Positions 8,537-17,126 of a stretch of 64,000 nt of DNA are shown here, one piece after another; the stretch's first letter is position 1, and every line of letters starts with the position of its first letter. Source of the DNA: Pseudogemmobacter humi (GTDB lineage: Bacteria; Pseudomonadota; Alphaproteobacteria; Rhodobacterales; Rhodobacteraceae); the NCBI RefSeq assembly GCF_900609055.1, contig NZ_UXAW01000058.1, positions 27,678 to 91,677 of the forward strand. Direction: 5' to 3'. The position numbers and the translations under genes were made by a program. The notes below the pieces were generated by a model. The model made no database searches, was not told the DNA's origin, and was given only the letters and a program-made list of their open reading frames with translations.

Positions 8537-9390
8537 CCGCCGCTCCGGTTCCCGCTTCGGCCCGGCGGTCGAAGCGGGTTCTTCCAGGATTCAGCCTGAC
8601 CATGGGCGTGACGCTGAGTTATCTCGGCGTCATCGTCCTGTTGCCGGTCATAGCCCTGGTGCTGAAAGGGGCCGAGATCGGCCCGGCCCGGTTCTGGGCC
8701 ATCACCACCGCGCCGCGCACGCTTGCCGCTTTGCAACTGACGCTGCTCGCGGCGACCATGGCGACGATCTTCAACGCGCTTTACGGCCTCCTGATGGCCT
8801 GGGTGCTGGTGCGCTACGAGTTTCCCGGCAAGCGTATCCTTGACGCGCTCGTTGATATCCCCTTCGCGCTGCCCACCGCCGTTGCGGGGCTGGCGCTTTC
8901 GGCTTTGTTCGCGGCGAACGGCTGGTATGGCGCGATTCTGGAGCCGATGGGCCTGCCGGTCGTCTTCACCATCTGGGGGGTGGCGATCGCGATGTCCTTC
9001 ACCTCGATCCCCTTCGTGATCCGCGCGGTGCAGCCGGTGCTGGAGGATCTGGATCCGCAGTATGAGCAGGCGGCGCGCACGCTGGGCGCCGGGCGGTTCA
9101 CCATCTTCGCCCGGGTGATCTTTCCGGCGATCCTGCCCGCCTTCCTCGTCGGCGTGACGCTGTCCTTCGCACGATCCTTGGGCGAATTCGGCGCGGTGGT
9201 GTTCATCGCGGGCAACCTGCCGATGAAGACCGAGATCGCCTCGCTTCTGGCGGTGATCCGGCTGGAGGAATACGATTACAACGGCGCCGCGGTGATCGCG
9301 CTGGTGCTCTTGCTGATCGCGCTGCTGCTTCTGGTGGTGTCGAACCTGCTCCAGGCCCGCGCCCTGCGCTACAAGGGGAAAACCGCATGA
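8533..9390 (+). CDS. cysT: Sulfate ABC transporter permease CysT (CysU)
   Basis: Inner-membrane permease subunit with about six hydrophobic segments over 285 residues. The N-terminal LPGFSLTMGVTLSYLGVIVL and the EAA loop (EQAARTLGAGRFTIFARVIFP, abbreviated here to its core AARTLGAG) that docks onto CysA are present. Its ATG overlaps the stop of sbp (ATGA), indicating translational coupling. It should form the channel as a heterodimer with CysW encoded next. Confidence 0.92.
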   Translation: MTAAPVPASARRSKRVLPGFSLTMGVTLSYLGVIVLLPVIALVLKGAEIGPARFWAITTAPRTLAALQLTLLAATMATIFNALYGLLMAWVLVRYEFPGKRILDALVDIPFALPTAVAGLALSALFAANGWYGAILEPMGLPVVFTIWGVAIAMSFTSIPFVIRAVQPVLEDLDPQYEQAARTLGAGRFTIFARVIFPAILPAFLVGVTLSFARSLGEFGAVVFIAGNLPMKTEIASLLAVIRLEEYDYNGAAVIALVLLLIALLLLVVSNLLQARALRYKGKTA

Positions 9391-10223
9391 GCGCCCATGC
9401 CGATCCCGCCCCCGCCGCCCTGGCGCCGCGCGAATCGCGCCTGGTGCCGCGGCTGCTGATCGGGCTGGCGCTGCTGCTGACGGCCGTGTTCGTCGTGGTG
9501 CCGATGGCCTATATCTTCCATCGTGCTTTCGCCGCCGGATATGCGGTTTTCCTGACCAATATCACCGAGCCGAACACGCTGCATGCGATCTGGCTGACGG
9601 TGCTGACCGCGGTGATCGTCCTGCCGGTGAACATCGCCTTCGGCGTCGCGGCCGCCTGGGCCATCGCGCGTTTCACCTTCCCCGGGCGCAAGGCGCTTTT
9701 GGTGCTGATCGAGATCCCCTTCTCGATTTCGCCGATCATCGCCGGGATCTGTTACCTCTTGCTTTACGGCCGCAACGGGCTGATCGGGCCCTATCTGCTG
9801 GCGAACGACATCCAGATCCTGTTCGCGCTGCCGGGGATCGTGATGGTGACGATGTTCGTCACCGCCCCCTTCGTCGTGCGCGAGGTGCTGCCCCTGATGC
9901 AGGCGCAGGGCTCGGAACAGGAGCAGGCGGCGCTGACGCTTGGCGCCAGCGGCTGGCAGATCTTCCGCCGGGTGACGCTGCCGAACATCCGCTGGGCGCT
10001 GCTCTACGGCGCGGTTCTGTGCGGCGCGCGCGCGGTGGGCGAGTTCGGCGGCGTCTCGGTCGTGGCGGGCAAGATCCGTGGCCAGACCAATACGCTGCCG
10101 TTGCAGATCGAGCTCTTGTTCCAGGATCTGAACGTGACCGGCGCTTTTGCCGCCGCCTCGACCCTGACGCTGATCGCGCTGGTGGTGCTGGTTCTCAAGA
10201 CGCTGATGGAATCGCGCCGCTGA
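9387..10223 (+). CDS. cysW: Sulfate ABC transporter permease CysW
   Basis: Second permease subunit, 278 residues, with about six membrane segments. The EAA loop reads EQEQAALTLGASGWQIF, and the VGEFGGVSVVAGKIRG block is conserved in CysW. Its ATG overlaps the cysT stop. It closes the operon; no clear terminator hairpin is seen in the 90 bp before the next gene. The operon contains no sulfate reduction genes, so uptake is encoded apart from assimilation. Confidence 0.92.
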   Translation: MSAHADPAPAALAPRESRLVPRLLIGLALLLTAVFVVVPMAYIFHRAFAAGYAVFLTNITEPNTLHAIWLTVLTAVIVLPVNIAFGVAAAWAIARFTFPGRKALLVLIEIPFSISPIIAGICYLLLYGRNGLIGPYLLANDIQILFALPGIVMVTMFVTAPFVVREVLPLMQAQGSEQEQAALTLGASGWQIFRRVTLPNIRWALLYGAVLCGARAVGEFGGVSVVAGKIRGQTNTLPLQIELLFQDLNVTGAFAAASTLTLIALVVLVLKTLMESRR

Positions 10224-10314
10224 TCTGCGCAGGCGGCGGGGTCTCTCTGCCCGAATGTGCAGGTGCCCTGCGGCTGTGCCGCGCCTATGTTCGGGGCCGG
10301 AACAGGAGGGCGCG

Positions 10315-11346
10315 ATGGATCGGATCGAACTGGGGCTGCACACGTTCGGCGATGTGACGCCGGATGCCAATGGCCAGCCGAAGCCGCAGCATGAGGTGCT
10401 GCGCGAGGTGGTGGAGCAGGGCGTTCTCGCCGATCAGGCGGGCGTCGATTTCATCGGCCTCGGCGAGCATCACCGGCCCGATTTCGCGATTTCCTCGCCC
10501 GAGGTGATTCTCGGCGTCCTCGCCGGGCGCACCTCGCGCATCCGGTTGGGCACCGCGGTCACGGTGCTGTCGACCGACGATCCGGTGCGGGTGTTCCAGC
10601 GGTTTTCCACGCTGAACGCCGTCTCGGGCGGCCGGGCCGAGCCGATCCTCGGGCGCGGTTCCTTCACCGAAAGCTATCCGCTCTTCGGCTTCGACATGGC
10701 GGAGTATGATCTCCTGTTCGAGGAAAGGCTCGACCTCTTCGCCCGGCTCCTGCGCGAGGAACGTGTGACCTGGACGGGCGAGACCCGCAGCGCGCTGACC
10801 GATCAGGCGGTTTACCCGCCGCTGGCGCCCGGCGGCATGGTCACCTGGGTCGGCGTCGGCGGTAGCCCGGAATCGGTGGTCCGGGTGGTGCGCCGCGATC
10901 TGCGGCTGATGCTGGCGATCATCGGCGGCGATGCGCGGCGCTTTGTGCCCTATATCGACCTCTACCGCCGCGCCGCGCAGGAACTCGGCCAGCCGCTGCG
11001 CCCGGTCGGTGTCCATTCCCCCGGCCATATCGCCGCGACGGACGAGGCGGCGCAGGAGCAGCTCTGGCCCGCCTATGCCGAGATGTTCGGCCGCCTCGGG
11101 CGCGAGCGCGGCTGGTCGCCGGTGACAAAGGACGGCTTCCTGAACGAAATCCGCCACGGCGCGCTTTATGTCGGCAGCCCGGAGACGGTGGCGCGCAAGA
11201 TCGCCGCGACCGTGCGCGATCTGGGGCTGGAGCGGTTCGATCTGAAATACGCGACCGGGCCGATGCCGCACGCCACGATGATGGAGAGCATCCGGCTTTA
11301 CGGCGAACAGGTCATGCCGATGGTGCGCGATCTGCTGGCGGGCTGA
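10315..11346 (+). CDS. LLM-class flavin-dependent monooxygenase (luciferase-like)
   Basis: A 343-residue luciferase-like monooxygenase using reduced FMN or F420-type flavin. The TIM-barrel start MDRIELGLHTFGD, the GLGEHHRPDFAISSPEV block (about 48-64) and the C-terminal VGSPETVARKI are typical of the subgroup annotated as Atu2307/SP_0267 family. The ATG at 10315 follows an AGGAGGG Shine-Dalgarno at 4 bp. The substrate is not known for this subgroup. Some relatives act in desulfonation, and its location just behind a sulfate transporter is suggestive, but no flavin reductase or sulfonate transporter is adjacent, so no sulfur role is claimed. Confidence 0.82.
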   Translation: MDRIELGLHTFGDVTPDANGQPKPQHEVLREVVEQGVLADQAGVDFIGLGEHHRPDFAISSPEVILGVLAGRTSRIRLGTAVTVLSTDDPVRVFQRFSTLNAVSGGRAEPILGRGSFTESYPLFGFDMAEYDLLFEERLDLFARLLREERVTWTGETRSALTDQAVYPPLAPGGMVTWVGVGGSPESVVRVVRRDLRLMLAIIGGDARRFVPYIDLYRRAAQELGQPLRPVGVHSPGHIAATDEAAQEQLWPAYAEMFGRLGRERGWSPVTKDGFLNEIRHGALYVGSPETVARKIAATVRDLGLERFDLKYATGPMPHATMMESIRLYGEQVMPMVRDLLAG

Positions 11347-12258
11347 TCAGCCCGGGGCGGCGCCGAGATGCCTTTCGCCGCGCGCTTCGGCCAGCCGCAT
11401 CTGCCGCTCGCGCTCGCGGAACCGGGCGCGGTCGGCCTCGGTATATTCGCCGGCGCAGGCCGGGCAGCAGACGCCGGGCTCATATTCCGGCTGCGCCCGG
11501 TCCGCCGGTGAAACCGGCCGCCGGCACGCCCCGCAAGAGGTGTAGTCCCCCGGCACCAGCCCGTGCCCGACCGAGACCCTGCCGTCGAACACATAGCATT
11601 CGCCGCGCCAGAGCGAGTCTTCCGCCGGCATCTGTTCCAGATATTTCAGGATGCCGCCTTTCAGGTGGTAAACCTCTTCCACCCCCTGGCTGAGCAGGTA
11701 ATTGGTCGATTTCTCGCAGCGGATGCCGCCGGTGCAGAACATCGCGATGCGCTTGTTGTGAAAGCGCTCCCGGTTCGCCTCCCACCAGGCCGGGAACTCG
11801 CGGAAGGACCGCGTCCCGGGATCCACCGCCCCCTCGAAAGTGCCGATCCCCACCTCGTAATCGTTCCGCGTGTCGATCACCGCCACGTCGGGCGCCCGGA
11901 TCAGCTCGTTCCACTCGCCGGGCTGAACGTAATGCCCGACAGCCGCGCGCGGATCGATGCCCTCAACCCCCATGGTGACGATCTCGCGCTTGAGCTTCAC
12001 CTTCATCCGCCCGAACGGCATCGCCTCCGCGGGGCTCTCCTTCCACTCCAGCCCCGCGCAGCCCGGCAGCGCCCGCAGATGCGCGATCACCGCGTCGATC
12101 CCCTCGCGCGCGCCTGCGATGGTGCCGTTGATCCCCTCGGTCGCCAGCAGCAACGAGCCCTTCACCCCCTGCCGGTCGCACAGATCCAGCAGCGGGCCGC
12201 GCAGAGCGGCCGGATCGGGGAAACGGGTGAAATGATAAAGCGCGGCAACAGTCAGCAT
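11347..12258 (-). CDS. trhO: tRNA uridine(34) hydroxylase TrhO (rhodanese family)
   Basis: Oxygen-dependent hydroxylase of tRNA wobble uridine, first step of 5-(carboxy)methoxyuridine formation. Of 303 residues, about 1-95 are the ferredoxin-like N-terminal domain ([19 protein letters not shown]). The central rhodanese domain carries the active-site loop CTGGIRC. The C-terminal zinc-binding tail has the CGACRRP and CCPACAGEY cysteine pairs. The start at 12258 ([13 protein letters not shown]) matches the family; the longer frame upstream is derived from the repeat at 12344. It is convergent with the flavin monooxygenase, their stops almost touching. Confidence 0.93.
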   Translation of the reverse strand: MLTVAALYHFTRFPDPAALRGPLLDLCDRQGVKGSLLLATEGINGTIAGAREGIDAVIAHLRALPGCAGLEWKESPAEAMPFGRMKVKLKREIVTMGVEGIDPRAAVGHYVQPGEWNELIRAPDVAVIDTRNDYEVGIGTFEGAVDPGTRSFREFPAWWEANRERFHNKRIAMFCTGGIRCEKSTNYLLSQGVEEVYHLKGGILKYLEQMPAEDSLWRGECYVFDGRVSVGHGLVPGDYTSCGACRRPVSPADRAQPEYEPGVCCPACAGEYTEADRARFRERERQMRLAEARGERHLGAAPG

Positions 12259-12343
12259 GGGCCGGACATGGACCGCCGGGGCGGCGAAATCAAGCCGCCA
12301 GCCTGACGCAGGGGCGCCCGCTTGCCAGCCTGCGCCTCCGGCG

Positions 12344-12394
12344 GGGGTATTTATATCAGGATGAAAGCCCATTTCATCCTGACCCAAATACCCC
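12344..12394. repeat. 51-bp palindrome of two inverted GGGGTATTT...CAGGATGAAA arms
   Basis: Arm 1 (12344-12366) and arm 2 (12372-12394) are inverted copies of the same 23-bp tail, matching at 20 of 23 positions, with a 5-bp spacer. It lies between the divergent starts of trhO and pncB, where a terminator is not expected. A near-identical palindrome is at 16040-16089. Confidence 0.75.
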
Positions 12395-12512
12395 CCGCGG
12401 AGCGGTCCCCGGCCGCGGCAGGCGGCAGGCAGCCAAAGGGACGGGCGCCCGCCCGCTGGACACCGGCCGCCGGGCTTGATTTAACATCGCGGCCTGCCCG
12501 GAGGAGACCCGA

Positions 12513-13805
12513 ATGGTCGATATCGCCACCCGCGTCCACAATCACAACTGGAAGATCGATCCGATTGTCCGGTCGCTGCTGGATACCGACTTCTACAAAC
12601 TGCTGATGTGCCAGTCGGTGTTCAGGAACAGCCCCGACACCAATGTGGTCTTCTCGCTGATCAACCGCACCAGTCCGGTGCGGCTTGCGGATCTGATCGA
12701 CGAGGGCGAATTGCGCGAACAGCTCGATCACGTCCGCTCGCTCTCGCTCAGGCGTGGCGAAAGCACCTGGCTGCGCGGCAACACCTTCTACGGCAAGCGC
12801 CAGATGTTCCGCCCGGATTTCATGGAATGGTTCGAGGCCCTGCGCCTGCCGCCCTATCACCTGGAAAAGCGCGACGGCCAGTATGAGCTGACCTTCGAGG
12901 GCAAATGGCCCGAGGTCATGCTGTGGGAGATCCCGGCGCTCGCGGTGATCATGGAACTGCGCTCGCGCGCCGTGCTCAGGGACATGCACAAGTTCGAGTT
13001 GCAGGTGCTTTACGCCCGCGCCATGACCCGGCTCTGGGAGAAGGTCGAGCAGTTGCAGGCCGTGCCCGATCTGAAGATCGCCGATTTCGGCACGCGGCGG
13101 CGGCATTCTTACCTGTGGCAGGACTGGTGCGTTCAGGCCATGCAGGAGGGGCTGGGCGGCGCCTTCACCGGCACCTCGAACTGCCTGATCGCGATGAAGC
13201 GCGATATCGAGGCGATCGGCACCAATGCCCATGAACTGCCGATGGTTTATGCAGCGCTCGCGGGCGACGACGCCGAGCTGGCGCAGGCGCCGTATCAGGT
13301 GCTGGCCGACTGGCACGACGAACATGACGGCAATCTGCGCATCATGCTGCCCGACACCTACGGCACCGAGGGCTTCCTGGAACGCGCGCCCGACTGGCTG
13401 GCCAGCTGGACCGGGATCCGCATCGATTCCGGCGACCCGGCCGAGGGCGCCGAGACCGCGATCCGCTGGTGGCGCGGGAAGGGCGAGGATCCGCGCCAGA
13501 AGCTGGTGATCTTCTCGGACGGGCTGGATGTGGACACCATCCTTGCGCTGCAAGAGCGGTTCCGGGGCCGGGTGAAGGTGTCCTTCGGCTGGGGCACCAA
13601 TCTGACCAATGATTTCCGCGGCCTCGTGCCGGGCGACGCGCTGGCGCCGTTCTCGCTGGTGTGCAAGGCGATCTCGGCCGACGGGCGGCCCACGGTGAAA
13701 CTGTCCGACAACCCGAACAAGGCCATGGGCCCGGCGGATCAGATCGCGCGCTACAAGCGGGTGTTCTCGGTCGGCGAGCAGGTGGCGCGCGACGTCCTGG
13801 TCTGA
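12513..13805 (+). CDS. pncB: Nicotinate phosphoribosyltransferase
   Basis: Salvages nicotinate into NAD by forming nicotinate mononucleotide from nicotinate, PRPP and ATP; cytoplasmic. The 430 residues include [16 protein letters not shown] near the N-terminus, the phosphohistidine region [21 protein letters not shown], and [12 protein letters not shown] with the phosphate-binding [10 protein letters not shown] further on. A CGGAGGAGA Shine-Dalgarno sits 7 bp before the ATG. It is a single gene. Together with nadD at 49 kb it belongs to NAD synthesis. Confidence 0.95.
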   Translation: MVDIATRVHNHNWKIDPIVRSLLDTDFYKLLMCQSVFRNSPDTNVVFSLINRTSPVRLADLIDEGELREQLDHVRSLSLRRGESTWLRGNTFYGKRQMFRPDFMEWFEALRLPPYHLEKRDGQYELTFEGKWPEVMLWEIPALAVIMELRSRAVLRDMHKFELQVLYARAMTRLWEKVEQLQAVPDLKIADFGTRRRHSYLWQDWCVQAMQEGLGGAFTGTSNCLIAMKRDIEAIGTNAHELPMVYAALAGDDAELAQAPYQVLADWHDEHDGNLRIMLPDTYGTEGFLERAPDWLASWTGIRIDSGDPAEGAETAIRWWRGKGEDPRQKLVIFSDGLDVDTILALQERFRGRVKVSFGWGTNLTNDFRGLVPGDALAPFSLVCKAISADGRPTVKLSDNPNKAMGPADQIARYKRVFSVGEQVARDVLV

Positions 13806-13852
13806 GGGCGGGGGCGCTTGACAGGGCGGGAAAACGGGGGCAGATCTTGATT

Positions 13853-13870
13853 GTTATGTTATGACATAAC
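13853..13870. promoter_or_regulatory. Predicted Zur box
   Basis: GTTATGTTATGACATAAC is an inverted repeat with 7-bp arms (GTTATGT / ACATAAC) and a 4-bp centre, matching the known Zur operator form in Alphaproteobacteria. It lies 48 bp before the zinT start. A TTGACA hexamer at 13819-13824 could be the -35 element. The fit of operator and gene (zinc-binding protein) supports the call. Confidence 0.8.
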
Positions 13871-13918
13871 GAATCAGAATTGCCCCTGTTTTCCGACCAC
13901 CAGCAAGGATTTCCGAAG

Positions 13919-14575
13919 ATGCAGAAGACCCTTTTCCCCGGCGCCGCCGCGCTCATGGCGCTGTTTCTTGCCGGTCAGGCCCCGGCCCAGACCGGCGGGG
14001 CGGCGAAACACGACCATGATCACTCCCACAGCCATGCGGATGATGCCGTCTACAAAGGATATTTCGAGGACAGCCAGATCGCGGCCCGTCCGCTGTCGGA
14101 CTGGCAGGGCGACTGGCAGTCGGTTTACCCGCTGTTGCAGGACGGCACCCTGGATCCGGTGATGGCGCATAAGGCCGAACACGGCGACAAGAGCGCCGAA
14201 GACTACCGCGCCTATTACGAGACCGGCTACCACACCGATGTCGATCGCATCGAGATCGAGGGCGAAAACGTCACCTTGCACAATGCGGGCGGCGCCGTGA
14301 GCGGGCAATATGCTTCGGACGGCCATGAGGTGCTGACCTACAAGGCGGGCAACCGCGGCGTGCGCTATGTCTTCGCGAAGACCGGCGGCGATGCGGCGGC
14401 GCCCGGGTTCATCCAGTTCAGCGACCACCGGATCGCGCCCGAACCCGCCGATCACTACCATCTCTACTGGGGCGATGACCGCGCCGCGCTTTTGGAGGAA
14501 GTGACCAACTGGCCGACCTATTACCCCGCCGCCCTGAGCAGGGAGCAGATCCTGCACGAGATGCTGGCGCATTGA
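13919..14575 (+). CDS. zinT: ZinT-family periplasmic zinc-binding protein
   Basis: A 218-residue periplasmic zinc chaperone made under zinc starvation. A signal peptide (1-21, APAQ) is followed by the histidine-rich stretch HDHDHSHSHADD (about 29-40) and the ZinT core: YKGYFEDSQIAARPLSDWQG, MAHKAEHGD, YYETGYHTDVDRI and FIQFSDHRIAPEPADHYHLY, which contain the three metal-binding histidines. The start at 13919 follows an AAGGA motif. Upstream is a clear Zur box. ZinT usually passes zinc to the ZnuABC transporter, which is not in this window. Confidence 0.93.
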   Translation: MQKTLFPGAAALMALFLAGQAPAQTGGAAKHDHDHSHSHADDAVYKGYFEDSQIAARPLSDWQGDWQSVYPLLQDGTLDPVMAHKAEHGDKSAEDYRAYYETGYHTDVDRIEIEGENVTLHNAGGAVSGQYASDGHEVLTYKAGNRGVRYVFAKTGGDAAAPGFIQFSDHRIAPEPADHYHLYWGDDRAALLEEVTNWPTYYPAALSREQILHEMLAH

Positions 14576-14581
14576 GCGCGC

Positions 14582-15004
14582 TCAGTCTTCGTCGCCGACC
14601 TTGCCGCGCAGGGCCTTGACCTCGCCGCGCACCGTTTTCGCGGCGAGACGGCGGCGCTGGCTGCCGAGGGTGGGCTTCGTCGCGATGCGCCGCTTCGGTG
14701 CGACCAGGGCCTGGCGGATCATCTCCGCCAGCCGCTCGCGGGCGATCTCGCGGTTGCGGGCCTGGCTGCGGGTCTCGTCCACCTGAAGGACGATGGCGCC
14801 TTCCTGGGTCCAGCGCCGCCCGGCGATCCGCTTCAGCCGCGTCTTGACCGGCGCGGTCAGATGCGGCGAGCGCTCGGCCTCGAACCGCAATTCCACCGCC
14901 GTCGAAACCTTGTTGACGTTCTGCCCGCCCGGCCCCGAAGCGCGGATGAAGCTTTCGCTCAGCTCCCAGGCGGCAAGGATGATGGTGTCGGTGACATGCA
15001 GCAT
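14582..15004 (-). CDS. arfB: Alternative ribosome-rescue factor / peptidyl-tRNA hydrolase ArfB
   Basis: Releases nascent chains from ribosomes stalled on mRNAs without a stop codon. The 140-residue protein has the catalytic GGQ at residues 26-28 within ASGPGGQNVNK, the RF1/RF2-like domain, and a basic C-terminal tail (KPTLGSQRRRLAAKTVRGEV) that enters the empty mRNA channel. No Shine-Dalgarno is visible in front of the ATG. Upstream on the same strand are a terminator-like hairpin (15023-15052) and a tiny ORF with a very strong Shine-Dalgarno (15125-15181), an arrangement that could control it. Confidence 0.93.
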   Translation of the reverse strand: MLHVTDTIILAAWELSESFIRASGPGGQNVNKVSTAVELRFEAERSPHLTAPVKTRLKRIAGRRWTQEGAIVLQVDETRSQARNREIARERLAEMIRQALVAPKRRIATKPTLGSQRRRLAAKTVRGEVKALRGKVGDED

Positions 15005-15022
15005 GGCGGAGAGGTTACAAGA

Positions 15023-15052
15023 GAAAGGGCCGCCTTGTAAGGCGACCCTTTC
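15023..15052 (-). terminator. Terminator-like hairpin between tiny ORF and arfB
   Basis: Arms 15039-15052 and 15023-15036 pair over 14 positions when read on the minus strand (one G-U pair); on the plus strand the same position is a C-A mismatch, so it is a minus-strand RNA structure. It is followed by TCTTGT. The arfB ATG is 19 bp further on. It could be a terminator or attenuator. Confidence 0.6.
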
Positions 15053-15124
15053 CGAGTTCGTAGGAGATGGGCCAGTTAGGATTTGAAAGGCCCAATCAGT
15101 CGTTCGTCACCTGAGGGGCTGCCC

Positions 15125-15181
15125 TCAGAAAACACCCCTCCTGACTGTCCCGACACCTCTCTCCAATATCCCTCTCGACAC
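15125..15181 (-). CDS. Candidate 18-residue ORF with perfect Shine-Dalgarno upstream of arfB
   Basis: GAAAGGAGGTGATCC (positions 15197 to 15183 on the minus strand) is complementary to 15 nt of the 16S rRNA 3' end, the strongest Shine-Dalgarno in the window. It is spaced ideally (7 nt after AGGAGG) from a GTG at 15181. The peptide is MSRGILERGVGTVRRGVF. Its codons include AGA twice, ATA, TTG, ACA and AGG-AGG, all rare in this genome. The stop overlaps a CTGAGGGCAGCCCCTCAG hairpin. A possible promoter (TTGCGT, 18 bp, CAATAT) ends near 15230. It may be a leader peptide for arfB or a small mRNA of its own. Confidence 0.45.
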   Translation of the reverse strand: MSRGILERGVGTVRRGVF

Positions 15182-15251
15182 TGGATCACCTCCTTTCGAA
15201 AAGTTTCCGATAAGGAGAGACTGGCACAGATATTGTGTTCGTCAACAAAAA

Positions 15252-15872
15252 TCACGCAACTCTTGCGATGACTTTTTCGACGATGATCCGGAATGGCACA
15301 AGGGCGGCCAGGGCGAGCACGATTTTTACGCACCAGTCGGCCAGCGCGAGCGAGGCCCAATAGGGCATTTCGGCCCCCATCCCCAGCAACGGCACCGCGC
15401 CGGTGGCCCAGGATGTATCGTTCGCGGGCTCCAGAAAGGCGAAACGCGCGGCGAAGGCCAGAGAGAAGAAGATCACCGTATCAAGAGACGAGGAGACCAG
15501 GGTCGAGACCAGCGGCGCCTGCCACCAGACCCGGCCGATCAGCAGGGTGAAGATCGCCACATCGATCATCTGCGAGACGAGGAAGGCGGTGCCCGAGCCG
15601 AGCGCGATGCGGAACGTGACGAGCGGGCCGAACTCTCCCTGGATCTGGGTGCCGATCAGCGAGCAGATCACCCCGGTGACGAAACCCGCCAGTACCACCT
15701 TGCGCGCGGCGTCGGCGCCCTGGATGCGGTTGACGAGATCGGTGGTCAGGAAGGCGAAAGGATAGGTCAGCGCGCCCCAGGTGAGCCATTCCCCAAGGGG
15801 AAACTGGACGAGGATGTTCGAGGCCAGCACGATGGCGGCCATGGCAATGATGCCGGGCAGAAGGCGGGTCAT
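15252..15872 (-). CDS. yhhQ: Queuosine precursor transporter (YhhQ/VUT family)
   Basis: Inner-membrane importer of queuosine precursors such as preQ1 or preQ0. The 206 residues contain about six hydrophobic segments, and the conserved YPFAFLTTDLVNRIQGADAAR motif (core FLTTDLVNR) near residues 38-46 is diagnostic. The start at 15872 is the first in-frame ATG giving a membrane-directed N-terminus (MTRLLPGIIAMAA). The longer frame upstream reads through the repeat at 16040. No queuosine synthesis genes are nearby, consistent with a salvage role. Confidence 0.88.
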   Translation of the reverse strand: MTRLLPGIIAMAAIVLASNILVQFPLGEWLTWGALTYPFAFLTTDLVNRIQGADAARKVVLAGFVTGVICSLIGTQIQGEFGPLVTFRIALGSGTAFLVSQMIDVAIFTLLIGRVWWQAPLVSTLVSSSLDTVIFFSLAFAARFAFLEPANDTSWATGAVPLLGMGAEMPYWASLALADWCVKIVLALAALVPFRIIVEKVIARVA

Positions 15873-15911
15873 GGATCTGTTTTCCGTTTTGACAAGGTAG
15901 CGGAGACTTGG

Positions 15912-15939
15912 CCCCGGCTTCCTGATCTCAGGTCCGGGG
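15912..15939 (-). promoter_or_regulatory. Leader hairpin upstream of yhhQ
   Basis: CCCCGG...CCGGGG (15912-15917 with 15934-15939) encloses an inner CCTGA/TCAGG helix. It lies 40-67 nt before the yhhQ ATG. Because queuosine genes are often under preQ1 riboswitches, a regulatory RNA is possible, but I cannot match it to a preQ1 class consensus. Confidence 0.3.
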
Positions 15940-16039
15940 ACGGCGGCCCGCATACGCCGCCGCGCGCGCCCCGTCAATCGCCGCGCCTTGCCGGGGCCGG
16001 GCAGGGGGCGCCGCCCCCGTCGCGTGCCGCGACTCCCCC

Positions 16040-16089
16040 GGGGTATTTGCATCAGGGTGAAAGGGCTTTCATCCTGACCCAAATACCCC
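16040..16089. repeat. 50-bp palindrome, second copy of the GGGGTATTT...GATGAAA inverted pair
   Basis: Arm 1 (16040-16062) and arm 2 (16067-16089) are inverted 23-bp tails with a 4-bp spacer. Arm 2 is identical to arm 2 at 12372-12394. It lies between mepA (upstream, same strand) and yhhQ, flanked by CCGGAGG on the outer side. Confidence 0.75.
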
Positions 16090-16139
16090 CGCCGGAGGCT
16101 TCCGCCGATTGTCGCCGGCGACCGGACGGGACAGGCGCT

Positions 16140-16204
16140 GCTTTTATCCTGCCCTGAATATCCCCGTCGCAGGCCCTTCCCCTGCCGCCTGCGGCACCGG
16201 GGAC
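16140..16204 (-). repeat. 3' element downstream of mepA (hairpin plus GATATT..CAGGATAAAAG tail)
   Basis: Read on the minus strand, the mepA stop is followed by a TGCCGC-AG-GCGGCA hairpin (centre about 16190) and then ACGGGGATATTCAGGG and CAGGATAAAAG (to 16140). This is the same hairpin-plus-tail layout as at 41840-41892, consistent with a gene 3' end. Confidence 0.6.
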
Positions 16205-16211
16205 GGCGCGA

Positions 16212-17126
16212 TCAGTCCGACGCGAGGACGGCCTGGCACTGGTTCGGCAGATCGGCCAGGGTGAACTGGCGCGGGTGTTTTTTCTTCGGCGGATCCTCTT
16301 CGTTCGGATCCTTCTTGCCGGTCGCCTTGGGCGGGTTCAGATAGTCGGTCACCCACCAGGTCAGCGTCTCGTCGCAGCCGTTGCCGCCTTTCGACAGGTC
16401 CGAGACGGTCGGCGTCTGGGTCTCGCAGAACCGCGTCCCGGCCGGGCATTTCAGCCGGACATGGAAATGGGTGTCGTGGCCCGCCACCGGGCGGATCTTT
16501 TGCAGCCAGGCGGTGTCGGATTTCTTCGCGGTCCTGCATATCTCCAGCTTGATCGCGGCGGCGACGAAGATCCGGTCCACCCGCGGGTCCGAGGCCGCGA
16601 TCTTCAGCAGGTTATGCGCGGTCGGCCCCCAGGCCCGGGTCACCGATTTCTGATCGGCCGAGCGCATCGGGATCGACGACAGCGACTCGCGTTCCGCGAC
16701 CGACAGATCCAGCCGTTGCGGCGCCAGCCACCAGATGTCGGCGTCGAGCCCGATCTGATGGCTCGCGTGGCCGGTCAGCATCGGCCCGCCGCGCGGCTGG
16801 CTGATATCACCGATATAGAGCCCCTTGCCCCAGCCGATCTGGCTGGCGGCGTAAGACAGGTCCATCAGGAATTCGACCATCACCGGATGGCCCCAGTTGC
16901 GGTTTCTCGACAGCCGCATCGCCTGCCAGTGCGGGCCGTTCTCGGGCATTTTCAGCAAGCCTGCCGCGCAGCCTTTGGAATAGGATCCGATCGGCGTCGG
17001 CTCCTGCGCCGAGGGCAGCTTATGCGCGCCGAACAGATCCTTGGCGAGTTGCTGCGCCTCTGCCGGCGGCGGGGCGAGAAGCGCGGCGGCCAGCAATGCC
17101 GCGGTGAGACGGGACAATGGGTTCAT
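16212..17126 (-). CDS. mepA: Penicillin-insensitive murein endopeptidase MepA
   Basis: Periplasmic metallo-endopeptidase that cleaves D-Ala-mDAP cross-links in peptidoglycan. The 304 residues begin with a signal peptide (1-24, AEAQ). LAS-family zinc motifs are visible: GHASHQIGLDADIWW (His and Asp ligands) and GHDTHFHVRLKCP (HxH). Cysteines in GSYSKGCAAG and GNGCDETL are family features. Its ATG overlaps the stop of the upstream MFS gene (ATGA), so the two are co-translated. A 3' element follows the stop. Confidence 0.93.
   Translation of the reverse strand: MNPLSRLTAALLAAALLAPPPAEAQQLAKDLFGAHKLPSAQEPTPIGSYSKGCAAGLLKMPENGPHWQAMRLSRNRNWGHPVMVEFLMDLSYAASQIGWGKGLYIGDISQPRGGPMLTGHASHQIGLDADIWWLAPQRLDLSVAERESLSSIPMRSADQKSVTRAWGPTAHNLLKIAASDPRVDRIFVAAAIKLEICRTAKKSDTAWLQKIRPVAGHDTHFHVRLKCPAGTRFCETQTPTVSDLSKGGNGCDETLTWWVTDYLNPPKATGKKDPNEEDPPKKKHPRQFTLADLPNQCQAVLASD

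Noticed and set aside
12259..12387. N-terminal extension of TrhO from an upstream ATG
   Set aside because: The extension would translate the palindromic repeat and is absent from the family; [10 protein letters not shown] is the natural start.
15182..15197. Plus-strand TGGATCACCTCCTTTC, identical to the end of 16S rRNA
   Set aside because: Only 16 nt match and no rRNA precedes it; on the minus strand it is a Shine-Dalgarno at the right distance from a start codon.
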